This document shows, piece after piece, positions 11,839-23,515 of a stretch of 64,000 bases of DNA (its first letter is position 1; each line of letters starts with the position of its first letter). Source of the DNA: Sambucus nigra (lineage: Eukaryota; Streptophyta; Magnoliopsida; Dipsacales; Adoxaceae); contig OX422211.1 in the NCBI GenBank assembly GCA_949130495.1, positions 395,743,049-395,807,048 of the forward strand, read 5' to 3'. The position numbers were made by a program, and so were the translations under genes. Under the pieces are notes generated by a model, which saw nothing but the letters and a program-made list of their open reading frames with translations, had not been told where the DNA came from and made no database searches.

Positions 11839-12639
11839 TCTCTCATAGTTTTCTTATTTTTGCTTCTTTGTAATGACATTCGGCCTTTCCTGGTCTTGCA
11901 CTGCTATAATCTCATTTTTTGTTGATGAATGTAATTTTTGTTTCTGCCAATGTTATGCTTGCTCTGACCTTTTTATTAATAGCATTATTTGAATTGACAC
12001 AAGTCTTGTCTCTGCTTTCACCAACTTAATGATGTTTAGTAAATGAACGACAACTAAGTGACTTTTAAATTTGAATCCACCAAAATTATGGTGTTAGATT
12101 ATAAGTCCCCTCCCGCATTTTGAAAGTGTATGGAAAGTGTCGTCTCGTCCATGCACTGTCGTCTCGGCTGAGAGAGCATAACCATCAAATTAATGATGTT
12201 TAGTAAATGAACCACAATTAAAGGATTTTTCAATTTAAATCCACCATAACCAAAATATGGTATTAGATTATAAGTCCCCTCTCGTCGTTTTGAGAGTGTA
12301 TGGAGAGTGTTGTCTCGTCCATGCACTGCTGTCTCAACCGAGAGAGCATAACCACCAAATTAATGATGTTTAATAATAAATTCTCCTCGATGTTATTATC
12401 AGTCCATGGACGAGGTCAACCCCGTTTGGGTTGTCATATCACCGAGGGCAACTTAAGGCTACTTCACCTCGAATGATATTTTATAGCTTAAGATGAGTTG
12501 ATACAAGCAATAATAATTATTCAAACAAATACACAAAGTATGAGAGAACGGTTGAGATTTTTATTCAATTTCATTCATATTTCATTCATCATCCGAACCT
12601 CATATACATCTAATACTGCTGAAGAAAAAGAAATAAGCA
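11839..12639. repeat. Gap between convergent pol and antisense gene of element A, with tandem repeats
   Basis: Two tandem units, 12027-12190 (164 bp) and 12191-12360 (170 bp), plus a partial third to about 12380, begin TAATGATGTTTAGTAAATGA and contain AGATTATAAGTCCCCTC and CGTCCATGCACTG. The surrounding AT-rich sequence probably contains the 3' ends of both convergent transcripts. No gene is visible. Confidence 0.85.
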
Positions 12640-13745
12640 AAACTGAAATCTAACTGGTAATAATTTTTAAGGTGGCCGGCGTTCCATGGGTTGGAGAATG
12701 AACCTCCTTCCATATTTTCTAATTGATACGTCCCTGGTACAACCTCTTCAACCACTCTGTATAGGCCATGCCAGTTTGGATGAAGTTTGTTAGGCTTCGT
12801 CCATGTCTTCTTCAACACCAGGTCTCTTTTCCTCAGTGGCCGTGCCTCGACTCTTTTATTATAGAACTTCGATGTCCTTTGTTGGTAGGAAGCTTTCCTA
12901 AATTCAACATCTACTCTGCTTTCTTCCACAAAGTCCAAATCAAGCCTTATTTCAACAACGTTCTCTTCTAGGTCATATGTCAGAACTCTGTGGGTAGGGA
13001 GACCTATCTTTATTGGCACTACTGTCTCTAAACCATAAGCCAACATAAATGGAGTTTCACTAGTATGAGTCCTTTTCGTCGTCTTATAAGCCTAGAGGAC
13101 TGCGTATACTTCTTCAATCCACCTGCCTTTGACATCTTCCAATATCTTATTGATTCCATCAAGGATCGTCTTATTTGTTACTTCCATCTGTCCATTGGCC
13201 TAGGGTAGACCAGGGGCGGAGAAGATCTGCTTGATGCCGACCCGTTCATAATATTTCTCTAGGGATACATTCTTGAACTGTGTTCCATTATCAGAAATCA
13301 GAGTATTGGGTAGGTCGTACCTACAGATGATATTTTTTCAGATAAACTGGAAAGCTTTCATCTCGATGATTATTATCATCGGCTCGGCCTCTACCCATTT
13401 TAAAAAATAATCAATCGTCATGATCAAGTAGCGATAGTTGTTCACAGCTCTTAGTAGTGGTCCAGCCAAGTCAATTCCCCAAACCACAAAAGGCCAAGGA
13501 TATGTAATGGAGGTAAGAGGCTGATGAGGTTAATGGGGTATGGTGGAAAACCTCTGGCATTTATTGCATTTCTTGACGTATTCAGCTACATCTTCGCCAA
13601 CGTCGACTACCAATAACCCCGAGTAATAATCCTCTTAGCCAACATTCTTCCTCGAATATGGCTGGAACACGACCCATCATGCACATCTTTTAAAATATGC
13701 TCTACCTAAAATGGATGGGCACATCTGAGGAGAGGAAGCAGGAAC
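12640..13745 (-). pseudogene. Integrase of Tat-like element A (decayed)
   Basis: On the minus strand, a His2Cys2-type start (CAHPF, VHDGSCSSHIRGRM) near 13620-13735 is followed by core fragments. The last part, 13046 to about 12650, contains MLAYGLETVVPIKIGLP and the C-terminal integrase signature NWHGLYRVVEEVVPGTYQLE followed by WNAGHLKNYY. This order is the usual end of Ty3/gypsy pol. Stops and frame changes break the core between 13060 and 13700. Integrase would insert the cDNA into chromosomes; this copy cannot make a full-length enzyme. Confidence 0.85.
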
Positions 13746-14745
13746 CTTTTCTTGTATAAGATGTCTCCTATGAGGGAGAACTTGGCAGCTTTGCATCTCA
13801 ATTTCTTTTTCTCGTCCTTGGAATCAGGCAACTCCCCATTTCTAATGTAACGAACTATAGGGTACATCCAAGAGGCTCCCATATTCACATTAAAACAAAA
13901 TTCCACGGTACTCTCTTCTCCCTCGATCATTGACCGATAGAGAATCTCTACCAGGACTATTCTTCTAATTTCAGTTCTGGTGGATGAAGCTAACTTTGCC
14001 AGAGCATCGACTCGGCCATTGTCCACCCTTGGTATCCTCTTAAATTTTACTTCAGCGAAATGCTTCAACGATATCTTAACCCTTACAAAGTACTTTGTCA
14101 TTCTGTCATCTTTAGCCTCGTACACCCCCAAAATTTGATTAACAACCAACTTAGAATCACTATGAACAGGGACTTGGCTAACATTCAGTGCTTGGGCAAG
14201 GGATAGACCTGCTAGGGGGCCTCATACTCAGACTCATTATTAGAAGCTTTGAAGTTGAATCATAATTCATACTCGATATCGGTCCCATCTGAGGCTGGCA
14301 CTATCAATCCGGCCCCGCTTCCACTCTCATATGAAGATCGATCATTAAAGAGGCTCCACACAGTTACCATTTGGCGAAAAACTACCCTCTTTTAGGGTTC
14401 CATTAATAAAAAGATACCGTTACTCCTCATTCTCAAACACTTTGTTTCTTGCTGAACTCATCTCGGCCTCTGCCGGGGGGGGGGGGGGGGGGGGGGGGGA
14501 CGCACTCTGCTTTCTTACTCACAGGCTATAGCTTCAACATCTTCTATGTTGGCGTTGTTCCAGGTGAACTCGACTTTAAAGTCAGTTAGGGCTTTCCTCT
14601 TAATGGCTGTTCTCGGCTGGTAGATGATGTTGAACTCTCCCAGTTCGATTACCCAAACCATTAGACTTCCTGATTTCTCGAGCTTGTGAATAACCTGTCT
14701 AAAGGGTGAGTCTGTGAGGACCACCATGGTATGTGCCTAGAAATA
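13746..14745 (-). pseudogene. RNase H region of element A (decayed)
   Basis: Minus-strand fragments read WSLFNDRSSYESGSGAGLIVPAS near 14280-14360 (equivalent of the family motif around the first catalytic Asp; Gly after Asp is replaced by Arg), then IPRVDNGRVDALAKLAS at about 14000. The connection segment at 14515-14727 includes VIELGEFNIIYQPRTAIKRKALTDF. The two-part RNase H (RT-linked plus a second RNase H fold) is typical of Tat-like elements. A 25-base G run interrupts it. Confidence 0.75.
14475..14499 (+). repeat. 25-base G homopolymer
   Basis: An unbroken run of 25 G lies inside the RNase H pseudogene. Shorter runs elsewhere in the window are 13 C at 10108-10120 and 16 C at 25479-25494. 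The length may be an assembly or sequencing estimate rather than exact. Confidence 0.9.
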
Positions 14746-15800
14746 GGGCTTCATCTTCCTTGAGGCATGAACCAATGTATAGGCCAACTTCTCCATTTTG
14801 GGGTACCTTTACTCATCCCCTTGGAGGGACTTGCTATTAAAATACACTAGTTTTTGAACTCCATCCTCTTCCCTTACAATTGCGGCACTAATGGCCGATT
14901 CTGATACTGCTAGATACAGATAGAGTTTCTCCCCTTGAACTGGTCTATACAATAGGATTGGAGAATCGAGATATGACTTCAAATCTTTAAAGGCTCTATC
15001 ACACTCATTATTCCATTCAAAAGTTTTTCTCAATACTTTAAAGAAAGGAAGGCATTTATTAGTGGCTCTAAACACAAACCTGTTTAATGTTGTCACTCTT
15101 TCAGTCAGCCTCTGCACATCCTTTATCGTCGTAGGACTCTTCATTTCTAACAAGGCCTTAATCTTTTCGGGGTTGGCTTCGATCCCCTTCTGATTCACAA
15201 TGAAACCCAAAAACTTGCCTGCTCCTATGCCGAAGACACACTTGGTGGGGTTTATCTTCATCTGGTACTTGTCCATCGTGTCAAAAGTGTGCTCAAGGTT
15301 GGCCACATGTGTGTCCTCCTTGAGGCTCTTTGTCAACATATCACCGACGTACACTTCCATTGTCTTCCTGATTTGGTCCTTACACATTTTGTTGACTAGC
15401 CTCTGATATGTTGCCCAACATTCTTCAACCCAAAGGGTATGACTTTGTAGCAATAGGTCCTTTTATCCGTAATAAAGGTTATCGTCTCTTCATCGGTCGG
15501 ATTCATGAATATCTGGTTGTAGCCTGAATAAGCATCCATGAAACTCATAAATTCATGGTCGGCTGTAGCATCTACCATCTGATCAATCCTGGACAAGGGA
15601 AAGCTATCCTTCGGGCATGCTTTGTTCAGATTCGTGAAGTCAATACACATCCTCCATTTTCCATTGGCCTTGGGGACGATGACAGCATTTGCCAACCACT
15701 ATGGGTAGATGACCTATCTGATGAAGTTTGCCTTTTCTAACTTTTCACCTCTTTTCGGATGACGTCATATTTCTCTCGCAAGTAAACTCTTCGTCTTTAT
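14746..15800 (-). pseudogene. Reverse transcriptase of element A (inactive site YVGD)
   Basis: Minus-strand pieces in order: KANGKWRMCIDFTNLNKACP and SFMDAYSGYNQIFMNP at 15396-15695; then YQRLVNKMCKDQIRKTMEVY followed by VGDMLTKS, NPTKCVFGIGAGKFLGFIV and GIEANPEKIKALLEMKSPTT at 14809-15453; then the RT/RNase H connection EKLYLYLAVSESAISAA. These are the Ty3/gypsy RT motifs. The catalytic YVDD is YVGD here (GGT replaces an Asp codon), and a frameshift lies near 15400-15450. Both would abolish activity. Confidence 0.88.
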
Positions 15801-16830
15801 CGTATTGACTTAGCATCATTGGCCACATTGAGTTTATGACATAAAACTTCTGGGTCAATACCGGGCATATCTTCGTGGCTCCAGGCAAAAATGCTCTGCC
15901 TCTTCCTTAACAGCTTAATCAGTTCTTCCTTAACCTCCTTCTTTAGGGCTTTACCGATTTGGATGGGTTTTTTTTGCTCATCCTCATTGAGGACGATGGA
16001 TTCTATCTCCTCAGTGGCCTCAGACTTTTTGAGATTATTCTCATCTCTTGGATCCAAAGTATCAATATTATAGGTCATAGTTTCCCTCTTGTATGCCTCC
16101 CTCTCTTCAACTGAGTTGAAGTAGCATTCTTGTGCCTCAACCTAATCCCCCTGAACTTCCCTTACCCCATATGGGGTCGGGTATTTAATCATCTAGTGGA
16201 CGGTTGAGGGCACAACCTTAAATTCCTTGAGGGCAACCCTTCAAAGAATGATATTATAAGTCGAGTAGACATTTTTAACCATTACAAAGAAACAAATTTT
16301 CTTTGTGATGGATTTTGGCCAAGTGTTCCTCACACTCACCTCCATCTCATATATTCCTAATGGCTTCACTTTCTCTCCACTGAAGCCGATGAGTGGTTGG
16401 TGGTATGGGATCAACTTCTTCTTATTGAGACCCAAACCTTTGTAGCAATCCTAGAATATGACATCAACTGAGCTGCCTTCGTCGATAAGAATCCTTAGAA
16501 CCTCATAGCCATAAACAAGAGTGGTGAAGACCATGGGGTCATCGTGTAGGGCTAAAATTCCCTTGATGTCTAACCTTGCGAAGCCAACTATTAGTGTATC
16601 CATATCAACCTTGGTTCTCTTACCTTTCACGGGTTCCAGTTCAACCGAGTTCATAATTTTTGGCTTTAGAGGGAGAGCTTTGGCCTCTACTACATGTGCT
16701 TTCCTATCGGTGACCTATTTTCCTCCTTCAGCGAGTCCCTCGCAGATCATCTGGACCTCATGAGAGATCACATTGAGTTAACACTTTGGATCAGCAAACT
16801 TAGGGGGAGGTCAGGGTCGTCTTCATCACA
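15797..16830 (-). pseudogene. Protease and protease-RT linker of element A (decayed)
   Basis: Minus-strand frames at 16451-16654 end in VLRILIDEGSSVDVIF, matching the retroviral-type aspartic protease start (usually D-G/T-G; here D-E-G). The next frame, 16241-16435, reads GLNKKKLIPYHQPLIGFSGE followed by KVKPLGIYEM, typical of Tat-like proteases. The linker at 15797-16078 carries SHEDMPGIDPEVLCHKLNV just before RT. The segments are separated by stops or frameshifts. Confidence 0.8.
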
Positions 16831-18560
16831 TTCGTCTCATTCATAGTCGTCTTTTCTTGTCGGACCATCAGGCTTACACTTGCCATCTATCTTCCTCATT
16901 TGGGGGTCATCTTGGACACCCTTTGAGTTGCGGTTGTCTACATACTATCTCATCTTACCTGCTTTTAACATCTTCTCAATTTCATCCTTTAGAGCAACGC
17001 ATTTCTCAATCAGGTGCCTATGGTCCTGGTGGAATTCACACCATAGACTTTTATTCCTTTTTTGAGGATGAGCTTTTAACTTTTCGGACCTCAGGGATCG
17101 ATCATTCTTGATCTCGTTCAAGATATGTTCGCAACTGACTGCGAGGGGAGTGTAGTCGATGAACTTATCATCTGCTGATCTCTTTTTTCCATATTAACTC
17201 TTTTGTTGGAACTGGCCCCACTGCTCGTCCCCTTTTCATCCTCACATTTCGCTGCCATAGCTTCCTCGGCGTTCATGACCTTATCCTCCATCGCTAATAG
17301 TTCATCCATAGACTTCGGTGGGTCCCCAACAAGCTTCCAGAGTAATTTTCCCTTCTGTAGACCTCCTATTAGTGTTGTCATCGCAATGCTTTCTTCATAG
17401 TCTTCCACTTCTAACTTTTCCGTGTTAAACCTCGCAATATATTCCCTAATATTCTCATTCTTCCCCTGCTTAACGTACAACAGGCGAGTCGTCTTCTTTT
17501 GGGGCCTCACCCCAAAGCAAAAGTTGTGTATGAATCTCTCTGAGAGTTACTTGAAGTCCTCAATTGAACTATTTGGGAGTGAAGTGAACCATACACGAGC
17601 TGCTCCGGTCAAAGTGCTTAAAAAGTCACGACACCTCATCTCATCTGAGACTGAGTAAATGTCAGTAACCGATTGGCACATCTTGACATGGTTAACTGGA
17701 TTAATGCTCCCGTCATACTTAGGAGTAATCATTGGTGGCTTGAACTTGATCGGGGTTGGAAAATTGACAATCCTAGCCACGAAGGGAGAGCCTTCTAAAC
17801 AGCCCCTCTATAACACGTCCTGGCTTTTGAGGATTTCTCGAATCTTGTCTTTTAACATCTTGATTGAGTCGTTCTAGGGTCTCTATGCCACTACTATAAC
17901 ATCTGTATGGCGATATTATCTCCTGCTACCTCGGCAGGCCGAACCAAAGGTTCCCTTTACATAGACCTCTGTCGGTTGTTTACTTCTCCCAACCCTTCGT
18001 CTCGACTGCATTGGGAATAGCACCCCGACCCCTCTCTTTTGTAGTCAGCAATACTCATTGACCTGGACAGTCGGTCTCTAAGATTAACCACTGGGTCGAG
18101 CCTTTCAAAGGCCGACCCTTTGCTCAATCGGTCAAAAGTTGAGCCCCTTGGTTGATCGTCATTACAAGGTCTCCTACAATGTCCTCGACTAGCTTGGATG
18201 GGGCGTACAGTGTTTCCTGCTATTTCATATGGCTCCCAGTATTCAGCCTGAGCATCCTCAGTCTCATAGTCATCATACATATCCTCTAGACAGTATTGAC
18301 CTTGCCTTCCCAAGCGTAAGCGCCTCGGGTCAGCAACGTCTCTCTGCCGCTGAAAAGGCAGTAACTCCTTGCATGGTGCCCAGGGTCGCCCCTGGCGTCT
18401 AAATGCTGCTCCTGGGCTACCGAAGTAATCATTTTTGGCACAACTCCAGCAGGTCTTACCAACATATTTTGTCTTAAGGCAACCAGCTGCTGCTGCATCG
18501 CCAATTGACTAGCCACCAGTAACTTCAACGTCGTTGCCACCTTTGCCATCTCTGACTAAG
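16831..18560 (-). pseudogene. Gag of Tat-like element A (decayed)
   Basis: It starts near 18549 (MAKVATTLKLLVASQLAMQQ). A charged, Arg/Asp-rich linker follows (17957-18313). The capsid-like retrotransposon Gag domain is at 17118-17780: FPTPIKFKPPMITPKYDGSI, ARVWFTSLPNSSIEDF and VKQGKNENIREYIARF. A C-terminal CEFHQDHRHLIEKC motif sits near 16990-17050, as in Tat-type Gag. At least three breaks interrupt it. Gag would form the particle that packages element RNA. Confidence 0.85.
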
Positions 18561-18776
18561 GATGTACGTGACTGGAGCTAGGATGGTTATCTGGTGGTGG
18601 TAATTTTGATGCCATATTTCTCACCTGATGGAGGAGCTGTAAACTAGAGAGTAAAAGCTTAAGATCTCAACAAGATCTCTTTCAATGATAAAACAACTCC
18701 ACAAGAAGGGAGGACTGGTTCACCACCAGAGACTCTGGTGAGTATAAGCTAGAGGAGGGAAAAGATGAAAATTCTC

Positions 18777-18795
18777 GTTCCTACAAACGGCGCCA
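18777..18795 (-). other. Primer-binding site of element A, Asp-tRNA type
   Basis: On the minus strand TGGCGCCGTTTGTAGGAAC begins three bases after the LTR end. The first ten bases match TGGCGCCGTT, the usual Asp-tRNA-primed site of Tat/Athila-type elements; the rest has drifted. This fixes the 5' end of element A and its minus orientation. Confidence 0.8.
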
Positions 18796-18798
18796 GAC

Positions 18799-19649
18799 TG
18801 ATGATACCAAAAATGGTACCACCAGGTCACAATGATAATGAGCTTGAATAGGTATAACAATGGTAACAAATAAGTAATATGACAGTAAGAGAATGAGATG
18901 AGGCAAAGGGGAATTGAACACTAGAATTAAGTGGTTCAGCCAATTAATGGCCTACATCTACTATGCAGTGTGTGTGATACACTAAATGAGGCTCTAGTGG
19001 CCTAGATATACAATCACTCAAGCTTTATTTCTCTTATAATGAGTTTGACAGAGTTTCTGTAGGGTTTCTAATATGTCCTTCTTTTACAAGAGGTATAAGA
19101 CAGCTATTTATAGTGCCTTGGGGGTGTAATGCACCCCCAAAGCATGCAGTAGGTGCGTGATGATGAAGGCTTATAATAATACGATGACAATTTTCCACAA
19201 CATAGGTAACTAATGATGATGCAATATCCCCTCACGTGAGGGGATAATGTGGTTATAACAAAATTCCCACGTGGGATACACAACCTTGGAGCCTTTTACT
19301 GTTTATACGATATGGTGTCGTCTGCAGAGGTCTCGGCCTGGCTGAGTACGAGGTTGCTGATGCAGTGCTTGACTTCATGCTGGAAACTGCAGAGTATGGT
19401 CTCGGCTGAGGAGCCCAGCCCGAGGTGGACTAAACAGGCTCTTTCCCGACGTCGGCAAGGATAGTGGACGAGAGGTGACCCTATTCATAAAATACCTCCC
19501 AGAGGTCTCGACCTGTTGGATGTCGAGGTTATGAGTATGAGGTTGACCCTGATCTGGATGAGTCTTAGAAATGACATGTGAGTTCCTTGCTGAAGCTCGA
19601 TCGCTAGAGATAGGTGCTCTTGTCCCCAAACGAGGTCATACTTGGTCAT
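18799..19649 (-). repeat. 5' LTR of element A (right boundary approximate)
   Basis: The left edge TGATGATACC lies next to the primer site, so in element orientation the LTR ends GGTATCATCA. The right edge is set at CTTGGTCATATCA, immediately before sequence recognisable as a Tekay integrase relic; this end is inferred. AAGTGGTTCAGCC followed by AATGGCCTAC is shared with the LTRs at 20986 and 55986. No second copy of this LTR is seen to the left, so the element is truncated at its 3' end. Confidence 0.65.
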
Positions 19650-20312
19650 ATCAAGGTAGTCTAGGCGTACTTAATAGTGATGATCGTCACACTCGAGATC
19701 ATTTTAAGGGTTATGAAGGCATTAGCAGGGGATCCATCTTATCAAGAGAGGACTCAGTAGTTATTGGTAAGCAGATTATAGACTTACTCAGTCAATTCTA
19801 AGGGTGGTTTATGCTTCAATAGGAGGTTGATAGTCCCAGACGATGAGGACCTACGACTAGCAGTGATGGATGAGGTGCATGGGTCTTGGATTTCAGTACA
19901 ACTCGGAGGGAACAATATGTACACGAATACGAGGCAACGATATTGGTGGTCCAGTATGAAGCGAAACATAACAAAGTTTGTCTTCTGGTGCACCATTTGT
20001 TAGATGGTGAAAGTTGATCATCAAAGACCAGCGAAGTTCTACAGCCGTTAGAAATTTCGGTGTGGAAATAGGAGAGTATTTTGATGGATTTCATCATAAG
20101 GTTACTGACATCACAGCGGGGTCACGATTCAATCTGGGTTATTACAAATTGATTGATAAAGGTCGTTCATTTCTTCCCAGTTCGGATGGAATACACGACA
20201 GGGTAGTATGCACAACTGTTCATAGCAGAGATAGTGAGATTGCACGAGGTGCCTCTCAATATTATTTCAGATCGGGATAAGATCTTTGTGTTCTATTTCT
20301 GATAGAGGTTTT
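19650..20312 (+). pseudogene. Relic of a Tekay-type integrase gene
   Basis: The segment aligns with 43450-44040 of the intact Tekay element. Examples are GTGATGATCGTCACACTCGA, GCAGTGATGGATGAGGTGCA, ATGAAG-CGAAACATAACA, the zinc-finger C..C area near 19980-20010, and GATGGATTTCATCATAAGGT. Many substitutions and indels destroy the frame. Element A probably inserted beside or into this older fragment. The order of events is inference. Confidence 0.8.
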
Positions 20313-20651
20313 AGGACGAGATGAGAGGGGTTTTTAAAAAACCAATTGGACCGGCAGACTGAACTGGACTGAACGGAATCGCCCTATTTTTACCATTTTT
20401 TTATCACTGATCCAGTCTATTTTTTTTTGTAGACCGATCTAGTCGATTCGATCCTCCACATTAAAAAACCTGTTTGAACCGACCTGGACCGATTGTTCAT
20501 ATTAATATATATTTTAATTATATTTTTATATATATAATAACTTAAAGAAAAAGGCAAGGGTACGATCGTCATTAAAAAAAACTAATGGCGTTTGCTACCC
20601 TAATAGAACACTCCCTCCTCATTGTTTTTTCACTTGGTTTTTATGCCATTT

Positions 20652-20716
<65 letters not shown>

Positions 20717-20985
20717 ATGCCATTCCTCTCCACTGCTTGTGCTCCTTCCATCTCCTCTCTTCTCTTCACTGCCGTTTCAACTCATCGGAACTGGAACGTT
20801 GTCGTTGCCAACTCCTCTCCACTGCTTGTGTACGTTGATATCCTATTCTCTTCGTCACTGCTGTCATGTTCTCTTCACAATTTTATTCTCGATCGTCGTT
20901 GTTGTCCTATTCTCTTCAACCAAGAGAACTTCTCTTAGAGAAGTAACGACATCGTATAAACGTCTTTATTTATTCTTTCTGTATA
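20313..20985. other. Non-coding spacer: GACCGG-rich stretch and CT microsatellite
   Basis: At 20325-20480 repeated words such as GGACCGG, GACCGATC and GAACCGACCTGGACC surround T-rich tracts. This resembles the ends of some plant non-autonomous DNA transposons, but I cannot name a family. A (CT)n run occupies about 20659-20712. Open frames over it are low-complexity artefacts. No gene is supported. Confidence 0.5.
20659..20712. repeat. (CT)n microsatellite
   Basis: About 27 CT dinucleotides, almost uninterrupted. Confidence 0.95.
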
Positions 20986-21452
20986 TGTTGATGCAAAAAA
21001 CTAGACTAGGCTAATTAATTAATCACAGATAAATATAAGTAAAAGAGACAAAAGATTTTTAAAATGGTTCGGCTTTAAGGAAAAGCCTACTTCCATTGTT
21101 ATGTATTGGTTTGGGCTTGTTTAATTGCCTCTTATCTTGTCCCCCTTGGATGTAGGGTTTATAATGTATTTATAGCCCTCGGGGGGTGTACAAGTGTTGG
21201 AATATCAAAGGATGAAATTTCTTTATAACGTAGATATTTACATAAGTATAATCATTTAGGTATACAACTATTGGTATTTTACTATGATTGTTGGTCGGTC
21301 TTCCTGGTATTGGTCGGGCTTCATTGACAGGTTGGTCGGTATCCCTCAATAGGTCGGTATTTTATCCTTGCTTACTAGGATTAAACTTCTTCTATATAGT
21401 ACGTGCCACTATCCGACTGGTCCACGTAGCAGGATAATTTTTGGTATCAACA
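20986..21452 (-). repeat. 3' LTR of Tat-like element B
   Basis: The 467-bp block starts TGTTGATGCAAAAA and ends TTGGTATCAACA, so both ends carry the inverted TGTTGAT/ATCAACA termini. It is closely similar in layout to 55986-56517 (ACAGATAAATA, GATTTTTAAA-TGGTTC, TATTTATAGCC), at clearly lower than LTR-pair identity. A polypurine tract adjoins the right side, which makes it the 3' LTR of a minus-strand element lying to the right. Confidence 0.85.
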
Positions 21453-21466
21453 GAAGCCCCCAAATG
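21453..21466 (-). other. Polypurine tract of element B
   Basis: On the minus strand CATTTGGGGGCTTC directly precedes the LTR start TGTTGATACC. The same arrangement is at 56518-56530. This is the plus-strand priming site expected upstream of a 3' LTR. Confidence 0.8.
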
Positions 21467-21908
21467 TTTCATGCTTGAATTTTTTACAAGAGTATGGAAC
21501 ATTTAGCTCTTAAAGTTGCTCGGGCAAAAATTTTAGGCTTGATCGGCTGCCGACTTCCCATACTTGTAAAAATTATGACGTATCTGTGGACATATAAGGC
21601 GCATGGAATTTTTGTAAGTATCCATCACTTTAATGAATCGTTTTTGGGCAAATTCATCTTTTCAACCTTTAGACGCCACCAGTTCAATCGACGTTACCTT
21701 TTAATCATTATTTTTTCAGTTTTCGAGGTAACCTATGAAGAGCGGAAAAAGGCACGATTTTTTCTTACCTTAAATTTTCTGAGTGTTTTTAGTTGTTGCG
21801 TCTTCAAGCTTTCTTTTTCTCTCTTGTGCGATCGTTTTCTATCCTTCAGTTCTTGTTAAATCCTTAATATCTCTAAGAACTCTTTATCTTTTATTCTATT
21901 CTTCATCA

Positions 21909-23158
21909 TGATTTACTCTATTGATTCTCTTGACGAATACAAAAATGAATTTAACATTCCTTCTTGGGTTGATCTAGAACACCCTACTTTGCCTGCTGAT
22001 TTTTTCTCACTTATCGAGGGTCACTAGTTTCCCTTTATCTTTATAGCTGAGTGTGGGTTTACCTTTCCTACAAACCCATATTGCTTTGAGTTTTGTTAAT
22101 ATTTTGATGTTATCCCAGCTAGGGTAGCCCCCAACACCTGGAGGGTCGTAAATGGAGTATGTAGGTTGAATCAAATCCATGGAACCCATAAAGGGATTCC
22201 AGATATAATGTTTTGTAATAAGTGGGTGACTTGTGACACCACTTTTTATTTAAAGACTAGGGATGCAAACAAAGCATTAGTAGTCAATCTTCCAGACTCC
22301 AATAGAGATTATTTTGAGCATGGAGTTGTTATAAAAAATTAGCAATACGCCCTTTTGACTGGGAATGCTGAGTACAAAGAGCCTAGATGTCCTCTTTTTG
22401 GCAATGAGATAAGTTATTCCTCATTTAACTGTCTTGACCTGTACACGCTTGTTTAAATGTAATATTAATTATTTCTCTGTAAATTTTTATTATAGCTGAT
22501 CAGAAGAGAAGGTGCCCAAAAGAGAGTGAAGTGAACCTCAAGGTGTTGAAATTCATTTGGGAACTTCATTGGAGGATTGGCGAGGAGCACATTAAGTCTG
22601 CCTCCTATTTGCTGCACTACAAGAATATGATTTCCTCCTTTGTTGCTCGTCCCACAACAACCATTCCTTCCTCTGTAATTGATCTTGACTAGGGACTTTT
22701 CTCTACCTCCTCAGTTGTTACATCTGGCGATGGTGATCTTACTGCCCACTCCCCTTCTTCCTTGGATTTTAACTTACCTCTTGCCGCTGCTATGGGAAAA
22801 AGGAAATTTCCCATATTTTGGGAGATATGGTTGCCAATGTCCCTTCCAAACAATTTGATGAAGGGGTGAAAAATAAAGATGAAGCTGGGAAGAAACTCCT
22901 AGCCAAGAAAACTGAAGAGAGCCCCTTGAAAAGAATAAGGAAAGGGCTTCATTCTAAGTTAGCAGAAGTTTCTTCTGCCCTTTCTGACCAACGAGAGCTG
23001 ATCAATCTATCTTTTTCTACCTCTTCAATACCAATTGTCCTTGGCCCTAGATTGGCAAGATAATTAATAAGGTCTGGGACTTTACCTGACCACAGGGGTA
23101 CTGCAGCTACACTGCCTCGTTCAAAAGTTCTGACAGGGTTGCTCAAAGCCTTACTCTG
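21909..23158 (+). pseudogene. Antisense gene of element B, exons 1 and 2 (decayed)
   Basis: Exon 1 (21909-22412) starts MIYSIDSLDEYKNEFNIPSW and follows the protein at 56941-57445 throughout: TECGF becomes AECGF, and NTWRVVNGVCRLNQIHGT and LPDSNRDYFEHGVVIKN are kept. It has three stops, two at positions that are Trp in the homolog. The donor is AGATAA|GTTATT. Exon 2 (22496-23158) starts after TATTATAG and holds KESEVNLKVLKFIWELH and EEHIKSASYLLHYKN, then a low-complexity Ser/Lys part. Its donor CTG|GTATAT opens intron 2, into which a CACTA transposon has inserted. The N-terminal domain resembles the plant 'putative gypsy type transposon' family (family name from memory). Confidence 0.75.
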
Positions 23159-23218
23159 GTATATTCTTTTACCTTATTTATTTTTACGTCTTTTTATTCA
23201 CTACACCAAATCTGCCTA

Positions 23219-23515
23219 ATTGTCACGGTCATTGACCTTGACAAGTTCAACTTGTCAAGGTCAATGACCGTGATAATTCGGGGTGAGACAACTTTTTTTG
23301 TCAGGGACTTGTCACGGTCAATGACCGTGATAAGTTCGTTAGAATTGTCACGGTCGTGTCACGGTAACTGACCGTGACAAGTTTAGTCACGGTTAATAAT
23401 CGTGACAAAGCCTTGACCCTTTTTAAAAACATTATCAGGGTCATTGACCGTGACAAGTCCGTGACAACCTTATTTGTCAAGGACTTGTCACGGTCAATGA
23501 CCGTGACAATTCTGG
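23219..23515. repeat. CACTA subterminal palindromic repeats, left end
   Basis: At least eight copies of TGTCACGGTCA or its complement TGACCGTGACA, often fused as a near-perfect palindrome around CAATG or CATTG. In En/Spm elements such subterminal motifs bind the TnpA protein in the transposition complex; binding here is inference. Confidence 0.9.

Noticed and set aside
20585..21014. Two Ser/Leu-rich frames over the CT microsatellite
   Set aside because: Composition is dictated by (CT)n. No homolog or splice signal is recognised.
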